Assembly (NCBI GenBank): GCA_022113835.1
Contig: JAILWY010000014.1
Location: 8,123,501 to 8,187,500 of the forward strand
Reading direction: 5' to 3'
Origin: Atopsyche davidsoni
Taxonomy: Eukaryota > Arthropoda > Insecta > Trichoptera > Hydrobiosidae
Length of the DNA: 64,000 nt
Shown: positions 50,865 to 64,000 of the stretch, piece after piece
Layout of the letters: each line of letters starts with the position of its first letter
Position numbering within the stretch: position 1 is the stretch's first letter
The notes under the pieces: model-generated
Databases searched by the model: none
Seen by the model: only the letters and a program-made list of their open reading frames with translations
Told to the model about the DNA's origin: nothing
Program-made: the position numbers and the translations under genes

Positions 50865-53800
50865 CCTGTACACATAATGCCGAAGCTTTTTTTATTCCTC
50901 ATAATTTATAAATGTTTCATTAGAGTATTGAGCGCGATACAAAAATGCTCGGGATGCGCCATTAAAAATGGCCACCGCATCACAGTACTTGTGGCAATGT
51001 CGGAATTAAAATTTAGGGTGTAATTTGTTGATTTAATTTTGAAGTGAAAATTACAAATATATTCTATGTTTTAACCCTATAAATATGCCAGTTAATATTA
51101 TCTAAAACAATTCATAGCAATAGTTAATCATGAATAAATGCGTTTGACCTTTGGTAAATATTTTCTCTCCGTTTTTACTATCGTTAATACTATCTAAATA
51201 TCAAACTTATCTTTGAAGTTCACTGATAGAATAATTAACTTAAAATTAGACGTATCTGTTTATTATTTTACCATGAATTACATAAAATATTTTGAGACTT
51301 AGTTAACTCTTCTTGTACCTTCTGCGTAGATATTTCAATAATCAAATATATCAAAGGAACAACGAACAGCGTATACAATCAAGGCTTCGATCTTATTAAA
51401 TCTACAATAACAATTCGTCGAAGTCCTCGGTCTTATCGAGCCTCCAGGACGCGTGTGTCTCCGCGGCCAGGGTTGATTTACATCCCCATCTTTCAACGTC
51501 AGGCGGCCGGCGTCATCTGCCGCCGCCATCGCCGCAATGTCCGTCATGACACCATCTGGACGGTCAGCATGCAACGCCGTCTTCCCCCCAAGAATGCCAA
51601 CGAAGGGAATCAAAATTCACAAACCAAAGCCTTCATCCTTTTGTTCGATAATATTTTCAAAATTCAAGATACCGTAAATTACCAAAACACGTTTGAGATA
51701 TATTAAGTTAAATTATATTAATTTTCTCTGAAATTTTAGACTTACACAAATACACTTGTTGTTTTAAGGTAGAATGTATATTCGATGTGAAATATTGAAT
51801 AGATATTTTATATGATATATTTTTATATTTTAAAATATTCATAACATAAAACAAATTTAATATGCAATATAAAAATTGTGATGAAATTTAAATTATTATT
51901 GAATCGATTATTCAAAGAACACCTCCAAGCATAACTTCCATCCCATCTAATCTTTGTGCTTATAATTTTGTTGTTTCAGCAGATAAATAATAAAATATTT
52001 TTAATACTTTTTTTTAAAATTCATTCAGAACGAGGTTAGTCTTGCCTTTTAGATATTTTAAAGTAAAATTAAAAAAGTAAAAAAAAATCAGTGTTAACTT
52101 GTAGTGCTATTTTACTATGAACCGAGTAAATTTTCGACAATAACTTTTGAGTGAATGTCTTTCTTTAACAACTGATTAAAATTATATTTCAGTATACTTT
52201 TTATTATAATATTCATGTATTTGTTGGATTATCGAATATATCGTATTCCATCATCAGCATCTATATTATTATCATAAAGTGTGATTGATTGTTTTTTACA
52301 TTTTCCCACGATATTTGGGCATTTTTTATGTTAAATCTCGTCTCATATTTAAAAATATTTTTTGCTACGCTCGAAACTGTCCATGAATAAATTTGTATCA
52401 ATTCAAATAAAATTATAGGTGCGTCACTTATAACGGGCAATTAACCCAGTTGCCTGATAATTATCCACATTCCAGAGACTACAATACTTATCATAACTAA
52501 AGTAGGTATGTGTAATTATTTGAACTTTGAGTTATTACTCATTGGGCGGTTGTCATTATTTCCGGTTTTTTCTTTTTTTCATTCGACGACAATCTTATTC
52601 AAAATGTCCGCCGCGTTCAGGACGAGTAGTTGAATAATCGGACTTTCAAAATACATTAAAAGTAAGTAGTCGTATTAACCGAGATATAAAATATGGTAAT
52701 ACTATTTGGCTGGTCTAGTTATCGCTAATAAATACCCGAGACACCGTCTTCCCCGCGTGTTTATCATAATGCAGAGGCTCGCTAGATTCCCTTGCCCGTA
52801 ATTATGCGCAATAAATAAAGTTACCGAGTTGTTTTTTGTTCGAGATATTACCGACTCATTTAAATAAATCACGGGTACCTTCCTTATTACGTGTTTGTTT
52901 AATGACGCAAATATGTGGAGTGAAATAATAATCTCGACCGAGAAAAATATTCACACCTACGGGGCTTGTACAAACCCGAAATCGAAAAATACTCCTTAAA
53001 TATTGTCTGATATATATAATACACATTTTTAATTTTACCTATAAACATTTGATTTTTTTTTTTTGAGTAATATATTTTGTGTTTCGTTTTTATGTTTATT
53101 TTTGTATTCCTAATTATAATTATTATAATCCAAGCGTATCTTTCTTACCATAATTTGTTTCATAGAAAAATATCAGTATACTCTAAACGATTGTATTAAT
53201 TGTATGATTGTTTGAAAATGCCAATATTTATACAATAATACTATAGTTCATGGTGGCTCTCAGCAGTTGCTGTATGCAGAACTGCAGCCATGATTAAACA
53301 AAAACTTTCTAGCGAGCACCCATAACTCTCCGCGGATGCAGAAAATTCATCAATGTCAATTCTAAAAGTCCGATTGCGTAGCGCGTCGGGTTTCCGAATG
53401 GAAGATAAAACAAGAGAAGCATTAAGGGGCGCGTCCTCGTCGCGAAATACTTTATTACCGCGATTAAAAAATAATTTATAACGAAATGTAGGGAATAATT
53501 TATTACGGCCCCATCATTTTTTAATCTGGCAATAGTTTTTCGTTCGCTTCGATACAATATTGCGAAAAAATGGCCGGTTTTTTCCGCTCGGCTTTCCGTT
53601 TTTAATTCGAACTAAAGATAACGTTTGGATAAAAATTATGATTAATTGACGTTTTGTCGGTCCGCACGACGCGGTTCTCGGGTAATTTTGTGTAATAACG
53701 CTAAACAAATAATATATTTAGGGATTAGATTAATTTTAAATTTAAGTATTTGGCAATGTATTTTTTGTCTGTCTTGTATTTCTATTTACAAATAACAACC

Positions 53801-56240
53801 TCCATAAAATATATATTCATAAATATATTGAAACATAATACAACGCAAGATTAAATATTTTTGAAACGTAGTTACTTGTTGTATTTATAAAATTAAGTGA
53901 GTTAAAAATTGCAGTGTTTATTTTTTTAGAGTGCTAATTGCATATTTGTAGTGTTACAGAAAAATAATCTGTAAAGATAAATATTATGATTTGAAAATAA
54001 AAACTAAGAATTTAAATGGTTTTCTTGCAGTAATAATGTTTCAATGAATTACAGTTAGTTAAACGGGAACTTAATTTTTATGGGGTGTTAAATTAAAGAA
54101 AAATATAACTAACTTGTAATATGAATAAGGCTATTGAATTGTATTTTCTACATGCATGAAGCACATGTTTAGGCTTACAGTACACATAAATAATACTACT
54201 TGTTAATCTTCCGTTACAAAAACGAGTGTTGAGAATCAGACTTTAATATAAATCTAACGTTTATTTTTTAAAGGTAGGGAGAGATTTCCCACGCGTCAAT
54301 TACAGCCTTCTGATATAATTTCAAGGTCTAATTGTAAAAATAAACATATTATTAACTAACATTGTAAAAGCAGGAGCTGTGAATGTGTTAATTTGGTTAC
54401 AAATATATTTTTCTATAGTTTTTTTAAATCTTTTTACAACAGATAGCTAATAAAAAATATGCGTTTTCTTAAAAAGTCTCAGAAAGATATATTTTTAATT
54501 ATCGTGTTTAATCGTAGTTATTTTAGTTAATCATAGATTATTTTAATAGATTTTGGACTAGCAGAATTAAAAAAAATTATAATTTATGTAAATCGTGGAA
54601 TAATAGTATAATAAATTATTATCTTTGCATCTATTCCCTGCACTTTTGAAACTCCACAGGGATTGCATATTGCTCAATTTGGCAATTTTATATCGTTAAT
54701 TTTATAGAAAAAATTCCAATGGTATGAAATCTTTTTTTTTTAAACATTATTACAATGAAATATCAGTTTAATTGTAGAAGAGACAGACAAAATAAGATTT
54801 ACCAAATCATTAAAAGTGAAACCGCTGTCTCATTAAATTATTGAGATTAAGTAGACTAATTTTAACATATTTATTTTCAATATGATTTACTTGAACAATA
54901 TTGCTCTAAATACCAATAATCATTATCTACAACAGGTTTGTACGAGTTTCTTTCCTGGAAAACTATATTTTTACCATGTAATTAAATAAAAAAACATGTA
55001 TACAATAAAATTCTAGATCAGTAACCTTACCGTGCAATAACTTGAAAACCATTCTTATCTTGATAAATCGCAAAAATGTATCAACCACGTAAAAATGCAT
55101 ATATAAAACTTCATACACATACGCGTATAATAAGTTTTAGTGCACATTTTTCGTAATTAAATGCAATAAAAATGTGTTTTTCAATACATACTGAAATGTG
55201 GGTTTAATAAAAACAAATATGCTGTGATAGCAATATATTCTTGCTTTAAAATCAAAGTTAACAGTCGAGTATTAAGCAGCAAGAGTCAGTTTTTCTTATG
55301 TATAAAAGAGCGTTTTATTTTTAATGGTTACGAAATTTATAACCATAAAAAAACATATTACATTTTTGAAGTGAGTGAAATTGAGTGAAATTTACAACGT
55401 TTCCATACTCTTAGAATTACCACCTCTGGGAAACTTGGATATGAAAGAACTCTTTGAAATTTTAGCAGTAAACAATTCTTGGATAGAGACAGGAAGACTT
55501 CATTCCATAGAAAAAAGCAGTCAAAGCTGATTTTCCGAAATTGTTTTTAGACAAAAATTATAATTATAAATTTATTATTTTAGCGTATATATATTTTTTT
55601 TTAAATATTAAGTTTAATATCAATTTATTATATCAATTTTTTTATAAAAACATAACTCTTATATTAATTTTAGAACAATACTACAAATGAAAAGACTTTT
55701 AATCGGTACTTCAACTCAGCCTCTTGGATTTGCGACTCATGACAAGAAGCATCTATATGGATTATAATTACTATTTTATTATTTTTTCTCTATTCTAAAC
55801 TTCAATGTTAAATTTGGCTATTAACCAATCAAAGTTACGTATCAGGATTTTGCTTCTTCGGTTTTAAAATGATGTGTGCTTAGCTGTAATGAAAATTATA
55901 ACAATCGAACAATAACATGCGCTGTCTTTTATAAAGTACGTGTACTTTAAATTTTTTAGATCTAATGTTAAAGGTGCCTCGATGAGCAAATCCAAAATAT
56001 CAAATATATATTAATATTTTTTTTTATTTATTTGTGTTTCGATAGCTAACAAATCGTTTGCTTTAAGAAGGTGTTCGGTTGAGTAAGGCTTAAGAGCTAA
56101 GAGGCTTTGCTGGCGCCGCCCCTTACGGCAGCACTTGGTCTCCAGAGCCTCCCTGCGCATCACGCAAGTGTGACCCGCAGGCTCTGCAGGCTCAGCGCAG
56201 ATTGCTCCGATCACTGCTCACTGCAACCATTGCATTAAAA

Positions 56241-56265
56241 ATAGCGTATATTCTATATACGCTAT
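56241..56265. repeat. perfect 10-base inverted repeat
   Basis: Arms atagcgtata and tatacgctat are exact complements around a 5-base loop. Confidence 0.7.
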
Positions 56266-58242
56266 CACCATCATTTTAACACATTTACGTATAAATCACC
56301 CATTCAGAGCATAAATATTAAGACGACATTCCATACGCAACTTAAATGAATTATCGCCTAAATATATAGCTAAAATATATTTGTAAATGTTTTTGATTTG
56401 ATATTGAAAATAAATATTAAACACGAATCCCATAATATGAGAAAATTAATCAGTCTTAGATTTAACATGCACATGTTTCTCTTCGCTTAAAAAAATATTT
56501 ATTTTCTGTGTAAACTTTTTCACAACATCAAAAATTATCCGTGAATTTGTGTTATTTTCTTCGAAAAGGTGGGGCAGATCATTAATAATTATAAAATTAT
56601 GTTCATTTTGATAGGTAATCAATGGTTTTTTTCTATGCATCATCATAAATTTTCCCGAAAACTATATACTAACATAGAGGTACACAAGTATATTATTTTT
56701 TTAATGTTACAAACAAAACTCCGTTCGGCCTTATTATGGGGAATTAACCCAAACGACCCGCCAGAATGTTCTCCCAGCATCCGTGCCATCCAGCCAAAGC
56801 ACTCCTCAATAATTATATCAAACAGCCTTTTTAATATCGATTAATAATTACGATTTATCGACATGCCTCGGCAGCGTCCTACACACGGTATAATCTCTCA
56901 CTATACATCACTTCTGCCTTAATAATGACCCTCGGATTTCTACGATTTTTTGTATTATTATTTGGAATTAATTATTCGTTATATGGACATACTCTTCCAT
57001 AATTACCGCTCGGGATGCTATAAATTATAAGACGTGTAATTATTATCGGCGCAGACGCCTTGACGGACTAATTGTATGAGAGCCCCGGAGTCTGGCGCGG
57101 CCGTTCTTCCCCGAGAGCTGTGCGCCGATGTTTTCTTATTGTTTTACGGTTGCTAAGTGTATAGATTATCAATGTAAAGTAACACTTAGCATTAATGTAA
57201 ATGAAGTTTTGCGTTATTAAAATGTGAGTACATTAAAACATTAAAAGCCCTGCGTAATACACTACCATTTAGAGAAATAACTTTTTCTTCACGAATCAAA
57301 AACTGCTAGCTACAAACTTTTCATAATATTTTTACACATATATGATAATTAATATTTTTATATAAATAAATTTGTACATGTTACTAAAATATATCTCATA
57401 TACTTCATAGTTAACATTGCAATAGTTGTTAGAGTATGCTTTAATTGAAATAACAACGTAGGAAGTTAATAAAACAATGCATAGTTACAAAAAAAATAGA
57501 TAAATCTATCAGTGTCATTATGTTGGCTAATTCAACATCCGTGGCTGATGACATAATAATTATTGTAAGACGTAGTTAGACAAGTGCAGACTGTCTCCGC
57601 AGCTCTTCTAAAGCTACATAAAGCATACACCGCATACGTGAGAGTAATGTTACATAAATAATAATTATGTATACACACAAAATGTATTGTCTCTATCAGA
57701 ACCGCCAATCTCAGGTGTGAGTTAGTATGGGAAGGTGTTGAAATAAATCAAGCCACTTAATAGCAGAAGAATATGGACTTTCTCTTATAAAGATCTATAA
57801 AGTACTTTTTTATGTGAAGAACTGATATTCGGTGTTATTTATTATTGTTTCATTTAAATTTACTGAAATACCTCCCGTGAATCACGTTCAAGTACTATTT
57901 CATCAGTCTGTAAGTGAATCTTTATCCCACACGTTACTGAATGCAAACTGGTAATTATACCTAGGAAATTTAATGCTAAAGGATCGTAAAAATTGTTTTG
58001 AACTTTTTTACTATAATAACTTATACTAAGCATTTTATTTAAAATTTAAATAAATGAAAACAACTACGGTTTAAATATTTCAAAGTTCACGGAATTTCAC
58101 ATATATTGTTTAAAAAAATAACTATCTTTTAGGTATAAAAAATAAAACGTCGTTTATTTGATTATAAAATATTAAAAAACTTTCGATAATTCAAAGCAAA
58201 GTTTTATGTGGTTATTCAAATGAGCTTCATTTCTTTAAATTA

Positions 58243-58282
58243 TTATTGCTTTTGCCAATAGATATGATAGCAAAAGCAATAA
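58243..58282. repeat. perfect 13-base inverted repeat
   Basis: Arms ttattgcttttgc (58243-58255) and gcaaaagcaataa (58270-58282) are exact complements around a 14-base loop. It is too short for a microRNA precursor. Confidence 0.7.
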
Positions 58283-58977
58283 CATTTTCTTTTGTGACAT
58301 TTATACATGATGACTGATTCTCAATACGAAAAAATGAATAATTCTATTAACTTGATAAGAATACGTGTATATATATATCTAATTAAGCAATTTTTAATCA
58401 CAACCTAGGTATAAATAATGTAGCTCTAGTAGCTCGTATAAATTCCATTAAAAACATCTAATATAATACCGGGCAGATAGTGTTTGCGAGTACATAATGC
58501 AGACGTCGATCATACTTTACGAGGGAGCATCTAAGTTCGGGCATCTCTTAGGTTATTACACGCATCGATGGCTTGAAAATAGATCGATAGGTTGGAGACC
58601 GGCTAAGACGCGGGGAAGATCGCCACCCGATCCAGTCTGGCCTGAAACAACCAAAAAACGCTGAAAAATTACTGTAATACGTATTTACGTAAGCCTTTCG
58701 CAGAAGACTTGTTTAATAATAGCTTTTTCACGCTAGAGCGGGCGGAGTCCGGGCGAGAGATCTGAAATATTGTAGATTGTCATGGTGAAATAAATAATAA
58801 AATAAAACCTCTTTAATAACTTTGCAATCTTCTTAATAGCTCGATTTTTTTAAAGGGTATGCTAATTTTAGAAACTAATTTAACTTTATTTAAATATATT
58901 ATACTTGTGGTTCAATGGAGGCAAGTACGGATGACCTGAGGTCTTATATTAGCTATCTATCTTATGATTGAACGGAG

Positions 58978-59060
58978 CCGATTGGCTTGTTTGCTCAGTG
59001 GGTACAACCGAGAGTTCGTGGGTTCAATTCTCGTGCTAATAGGAGAATTCCAATTCGACA
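58978..59060 (+). repeat. tRNA-derived SINE-like fragment
   Basis: An A-box-like TTTGCTCAGTGGG (58991-59002) precedes an exact B-box match, GTTCAATTC (59022-59030). The 5' end resembles the fragment at 44378. No cloverleaf with a proper acceptor stem is present. Confidence 0.55.
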
Positions 59061-60779
59061 TTATTGAGCTGACTGCTTGTGGGGTTTTGGTAGGTTTGAG
59101 ATATATTTATTAAAAAAGGTGTGTATCTATAGATCTGATACTAAAATTATAATTTTTGAATTTGGTCAACCTTGCATGATAATTTCGGTCAAATGTATTT
59201 TTTTAAATATTATATAACTAGGCTATCAAAAACCCTAATTTTTTTAAACAACACGGCTCTTTGAAAATTAAAAATAAAAATGGTTAATATTTTAATATGT
59301 GTTATTAGTATATATTTTATAGTTGTTTTCTCATAACACATACAATATTATAATACATATTTAATATAAAAAAAAGTTACTTGTCGGGTATGCAATAGAA
59401 AAACCTTAATTAAATTATAATTTAAAAAACATTTTATATTTTTGAAAATCACTGCTGAGATTTTCGTGAGTACGTACCACTTCGACATTTTTTATTTTCT
59501 CTGAGATTTTAAATATTTAAGTTGATATGTTTCTAGATGGTTTATATCATATTAAAAAGTTTCGTTTGCGCGCCTTGCGTCTTTACCAAGCCAGGCTGCG
59601 TTAGGTTAGGTTATTATTTCACGACGCCATAATGTCAGGAGATACTTCATCCAGGCGGAGCTTCCCCGTCCACATCGATCCACCTCTGCGCGAGCAACTG
59701 CAAGTCCCGGCTATAGCGATCATATTAGGAATCTCTCGATGGCTTAATGTATTCACGTCACCGTAACAATGCAAGTCATTACATATAGCCGCGCGCCAGG
59801 CGGCGGGTAATCTTATTACATTTACATATTAATCAAGGGATTTTAATTATCCCCTCCCCGCTGCTCCCCTCCCCTCCGCCCCATCCCCCGCACTTGGAGA
59901 TGCGCCTGTGAGGGTGCAGCGTGTACCGAAAGCGGATGACTTCGCTGCAAATATTAGCAATTTAATGGAATATTATAATTTAAATAAAATTTAACTACCA
60001 GCTGTTTTACTTGTATGATAATTATATTAAATACATATTCATTTGATTTTTCAGTAGTTGGTTTTATATTATTCATATACAATATATATATTTTTTATAT
60101 CTGTTGACATGTTTTTATTTATTTGATATGAAAAATATATAAAAAATAAATCTATTAAGGTAAACGCCGTATTATTAGAAACAAAAAAATAATAATTCAT
60201 TTATCAACTCTAGTTATAACAACACTATATATATTTTTAATTACTATCGATTTTCGATACTTTGTCTATCATCCCTGTGTAGTTTAGTAACATTAATGTT
60301 AATTGTATTTCAAATTCAACTTAAATGATTCGTAAGACTTATTTGCATTATGATATTTCTTTTATAACTCAAAAGGTTCAATTGATTTGTTTCGAATTGA
60401 TAAAAAAAAAAAAAAATTCTCTCGCTTGCCTGTGTCCGTAAAAATCACGATCCGCACTTCGTACAAGCTGCGGTGATACAATTGAGTTATTGTTGTATAA
60501 CTGTTGGTAAGTGGAGTCGGTAGGAGCCCTCGCCGAGTCCGGCCCACCATGACCCGACACCGCTTAATACGCATGGAAACAAGCCACCATTGCTACTCTA
60601 TTAACATAACTAGTTAGGGAGAATGTTCTAATAGTCTGATGTTTTTTTCCACTTCATTAAAGCGAATTTCGCATAAATTGTTTTGCCGATGATTGAGTTT
60701 TTTTTTAATTAAAGCTCTCTAGCTACCGTGCTACCGTTCGTGATTTGTAATTCAATTTTGATATTTTAATTTTTGGTAG

Positions 60780-61839
60780 ATGAATGTGCGGCCCGGGTGC
60801 CGCCGTAGTTGAATAACCCTTTGTATCGAATTATTTTCTGTTTATACTTTAATCGATTACGGCATTACACGATCGACTTTGAAATGTAATTAAAAAAAAC
60901 TTACTCTCGAATTATATTCTCACATCGCGTTGTTATTATTAATCAGAAGTCTATTATTATATTAATTGTCAGAAGCCGACAGCGACGCAACAAAATCAAA
61001 TATCTCGGTCGTCGCTATCGCCCCGGGTTCTCTCGCTTCCACTCCGCCGCGCGCCAATATCCAGTGCATCTTCATACGTATCTGCAGCGTCCGACCCGCG
61101 ATGAATCTACATAATTAACCATTGTAGTGTTAGTGTATCCATAATTGTGAAGTTTACGCCGAATCCATCCCGCCTTGCCGGGCGCCGCCACCGAAAGGGT
61201 TGCCCCCGCCGCCTGCCCCCGCCCCCTTCTGTTCCTATTCCCTCGAAATTCGCCTCCACCCCCGATCCACCCCCGCCCGCCCCAAGGAGGGGAGCCTCGG
61301 CTAACATCGTGCGAACCTCATTTACATTAACCAATGATTCAAACTTGCTGCTGTCTGAGTGGACGCGCTGGTGTGCGGGCCGGCCGCTGTCTGTGCTTTT
61401 GTTTGTCCGGGGAGTGTTGGTGAGCTCGCTCCCGCCGCCGCCCGCTGCTGGTGTTCGTGCCCGTAATTACAATGATTACTGAGAAAATTCAATTTATGGG
61501 GCGATATTACAGTAATTATTTTGGGGAGAATTCAATCTTGACTAGTTTCGATAGTTTAGACTATTCCAATGCGGCCCGCCCGAAGAAAATGCTAATTCGA
61601 ATTCCGACTCAAAAATGTATTACTTGCGCGAGCAAAAATAACATAAGTCACGATTGGCACTCAGTTCGTTCTGATTGTATATTTAAGTCTAAGTACTCCG
61701 TTGTTACGCAGCGCGATCGCGCGGGCGTCTAACTCGATAACGGCAATACGAAAACATGCAAATTCGAGCCCGCTTGATATACTGCGAAATTAATTTAAAA
61801 GGCATTTGATTATATCACTGGAAACTTTGAAACACCTCA
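60780..61839. promoter_or_regulatory. dense GC-rich block, possible promoter region
   Basis: This is the most extensive GC-rich interval of the window. It includes a C-run stretch at about 61199-61290 (minus strand G-rich, with quadruplex potential). Open frames on both strands (61107-61334 minus, 61147-61482 plus) are low-complexity Pro/Gly/Arg products of the composition. No gene is supported. It lies directly upstream of the donor-like site at 61923. Confidence 0.3.
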
Positions 61840-61923
61840 CCGAAAGAGCAGCCGACACACAGACAGCCGCGCGCCCCGCAGCTCGCCGGCGTCGGTCTCC
61901 CCGGCGATACGTGTGTGTTTAAG
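61840..61923 (+). other. possible 5' untranslated exon
   Basis: A GC-rich, stop-tolerant stretch (gagcagccgacacacagaca onward) ends at a donor-like site, TTTAAG|gtacga, with GT at 61924-61925. The sequence returns to AT-rich DNA some 190 bases later. This is the pattern of a first, noncoding exon with its promoter in the block before it. No TATA box or good initiator is seen, so the call is speculative. Confidence 0.2.
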
Positions 61924-64000
61924 GTACGAGTACGTTCAAGGTGTACGTGTACATTTAAGTGTATTTCGACCCTCGGGTTTCGAATGCCTTCGATAAGTAG
62001 ATGTAGAGAATCTAATTATATTCCCAGACTTTGATAAATATACTACGTACGGAGCTAGTGTTGGGTTCCTAATGATTGTGCTTTTGTGCGAACTGTATTG
62101 TGAGCCGGTTCGAAAGCTGTAGCGATGTAGCCACGGCGCTATACAATGTTGGACTATATTTATATAACTGTTCAGAATTTAGATCCATAGTTATATGGCA
62201 GGTTAGACATTCTGTTGTACTATACTATATTCCACTGTTCTATTAGCAAGTTAGATATTAAGTTGTACGGAATTTCGTGCATAGTATGGACGTGTATCGG
62301 TGGTTGTACGGAGCATTTGCATAATTAAGGTAGTTTACTGATTGTATCTTATTTTATGTCAGTGACAGTTCAACTATCTTATGAGTGTGAGGGTGAGCCC
62401 TGAAGGGTCATTTTTTATATATTTGCACTTCAGTGGACAATAGAGGCTATTAATAATATAATTATCAAACTGACTTAAAAGCGAATACTACATAATCAAA
62501 TTTTACTCGAATCAATGTAAAAAAAATAACTTCAAGTATTTATATTACTAAAAATAAATACTTTAACACTCCGCAGGCCTGCTTCAAGTAATTGAACCTT
62601 TTACTAGAGCATCGAACTGAGCATTCGTGTCGAAACTTCTGTCTGATATTATTTATAAAACTTTTATCACGCCATGTTCAGACTGGCCGTTTAACTTTGG
62701 ATGTTCGCAAATGCGCCAAAGATTTTTAAATTTCTGTTTTTTATTAGAATAAGTTTATGAAAAGTCTGCTGCGGTTTTAATTGTATAAATATTTGATATT
62801 AAACGCATAGGCGCACTGTAATAAAAATATATGACCGCACGGAAATATTATTTTTGAGTGAGCACATTCAAAAATTAATATGATTTGTACTTTACACAAA
62901 TATATTTGGATGTTAAAAATTATTTATATATATTTAAAACTGCAAAAAATCAGGGTGTTTATTTTTTCAGAAATTTGAGATAATTATTTATCCAAAGTAT
63001 TTATTTTACATTGAACTCATACATCAATTCTCGCAAGAAATACCGAGTATTTACGTTCAGTGGGGTTGAATAATATTTTTGCAAGTGGCCCGACGGCCGG
63101 GCCGGGTCGCCTGGCAAATGAACTGGATTGCAATAGTACTGGCGTTTATTTACCTTTGATTCAGGCCGTCACATCTCCGGCGGACAGAGCACCCCCGCCC
63201 GCCCACCCCCGCCCTGCCCGCCGCCCCCTCATTTGAATTTCTAACCAAGACACCCCCTTGCAATTATTGGATTAATGTAAATTACGACGCTACGAGAGGG
63301 ACGCTATTCGTATAAGGCTGCGCTTGTCAAAGTTTATCGGTAACGGATTGAGTTCGCAGGTTTTAGGGGTAGTTTTTGTATCCAGCTGATACAAACGTAT
63401 TTTACCAATAACAAGTATACGCGATGAATAAAAAATCAGGTATCACAATTAAATTGTATTAAATAAAATACAATCTTTTAGTGTCCAGTTTTGTGTATTT
63501 TAATGACCCTTTATATACGTGTTGCACTAAAATAGCTTATAAATCTTCCTGCGTGCAAATATTTGGATTATTCTACAATTCATTAATTTTTATCTTAGAG
63601 TAATCCTCTGATCAAAATTTGTAATATGTTTATAGTGATGAGTAGGTCATTAAAGTATATTTTTGGTGTTAAATCACGATTAAAAAAATATTCAAGGAGA
63701 TGATAACATGATAAAATATACCCAAAAGATAATTATAACATAAAATGTTTTATTTCTTTTTTTTTTAAATTAAGTTTTAAAAAATTATTCGTTGTGAAAA
63801 TATATTATTACTGCGACCTATATCATCAAGAGGCTCGATTGACACCTTTTGATATAGTGGATGTTACCGTGTCGAGTATTTATTTTTATCGGGCTTGTAA
63901 CGTGGAACCACTGAAGCAAGGGTTGAAGGCAGAGCAGAGAGGGCCAGGAGGGGGTCCGTAATTATAAACGTTGGTGCTTGTTGCAAATGTTGGAAATAAT
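61924..64000. other. noncoding DNA to the window edge
   Basis: No supportable exon. A C-rich run at about 63186-63230 (minus strand with repeated G runs) lies in a GC-rich block at 63080-63290. It is preceded by an acceptor-like sequence (acctttgattcag) but has no donor. The rest is AT-rich. Confidence 0.55.

Larger units (their letters stand above)
49961..60779. other. noncoding DNA
   Basis: No supportable exon. It includes GC-rich blocks at 50680-50880, 51420-51600, 52730-52870, 53310-53680, 56080-56220, 56720-57130, 58490-58770 and 59570-59940. It also holds small hairpins (53249-53292, 56241-56265, 58243-58282), a SINE-like head (58978-59060) and a 15-base A run (60402-60416). The block at 59750-59850 carries closely packed octamer- and homeodomain-like words (atttacatattaatcaaggg). 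Confidence 0.55.

Noticed and set aside
51335..51613. 92-residue minus-strand frame (TALHADRPDGVMTDIAAM region)
   Set aside because: It looks somewhat protein-like, but no splice sites or recognised motif support it. GC-rich composition explains the openness.
53249..53292. Hairpin considered as a microRNA precursor
   Set aside because: The stem is short and broken (about 44 bases in total) and matches no microRNA I know.
59640..59770. Possible exon in the block starting gcggagcttccccgtcc
   Set aside because: It is open in phase 0, but the AG lacks a pyrimidine tract and no donor follows.
61107..61482. Overlapping plus and minus open frames of 111 and 75 residues
   Set aside because: Both are Pro/Gly/Arg low-complexity products of a C-rich tract with no motif.
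63162..63290. Possible exon after acceptor-like acctttgattcag
   Set aside because: The frames give Pro-rich low-complexity peptides and there is no donor. The C-run block explains the openness.

Overview
This 64 kb window is AT-rich, intron-dominated animal DNA. It looks like an insect, and Lepidoptera is my best guess. The grounds are AT-rich spacers with poly-A/T runs, GT-AG splice sites beside short exons whose codons end mostly in C or G, an insect-type mariner transposase remnant, tRNA-derived SINE heads and short TTAGG-like tracts. The order is inferred, not shown. There are no operons, CRISPR arrays, rRNA genes or convincing intact tRNA genes.

Very little of the window codes for protein. 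The one host gene I can support is on the + strand, with two short exons: 3884-4028 (possibly starting at 3825) and 32128-32231. They have consensus gtgagt donors. Their reading frames join across a 28,099-base intron to give one continuous peptide. It begins with a Pro/Ala-rich stretch, passes through an acidic linker and a Gly/Ala tract, and ends in a second copy of an LHRD motif. I do not recognise the product. The gene either ends in one of two weak candidate terminal exons (42667 or 43268) or runs past the right edge.

Region by region: 1-3823 is noncoding. 3825-4028 is exon A. 4029-32127 is the giant intron, with a nested transposon cluster at 14513-16280. In that cluster a deleted mariner copy has landed in the loop of a foldback (MITE-like) element that lies between two related elements. 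32128-32231 is exon B. 32232-64000 is noncoding apart from the weak exon candidates. It holds a perfect 96-base inverted repeat built from two head-to-head SINE pieces (34532-34832), further SINE-like heads, and many GC-rich islands in AT-rich DNA. The densest GC block is 60780-61930 and it ends in a donor-like site. The islands could be enhancers, alternative promoters or untranslated exons, but one sequence alone cannot show this.

I found no evidence of a new defence or metabolic system. The items most worth a second look are the unidentified gene and its unclear start, the head-to-head SINE palindrome, the nested mariner-in-foldback cluster, and the GC-rich blocks with G-quadruplex potential.
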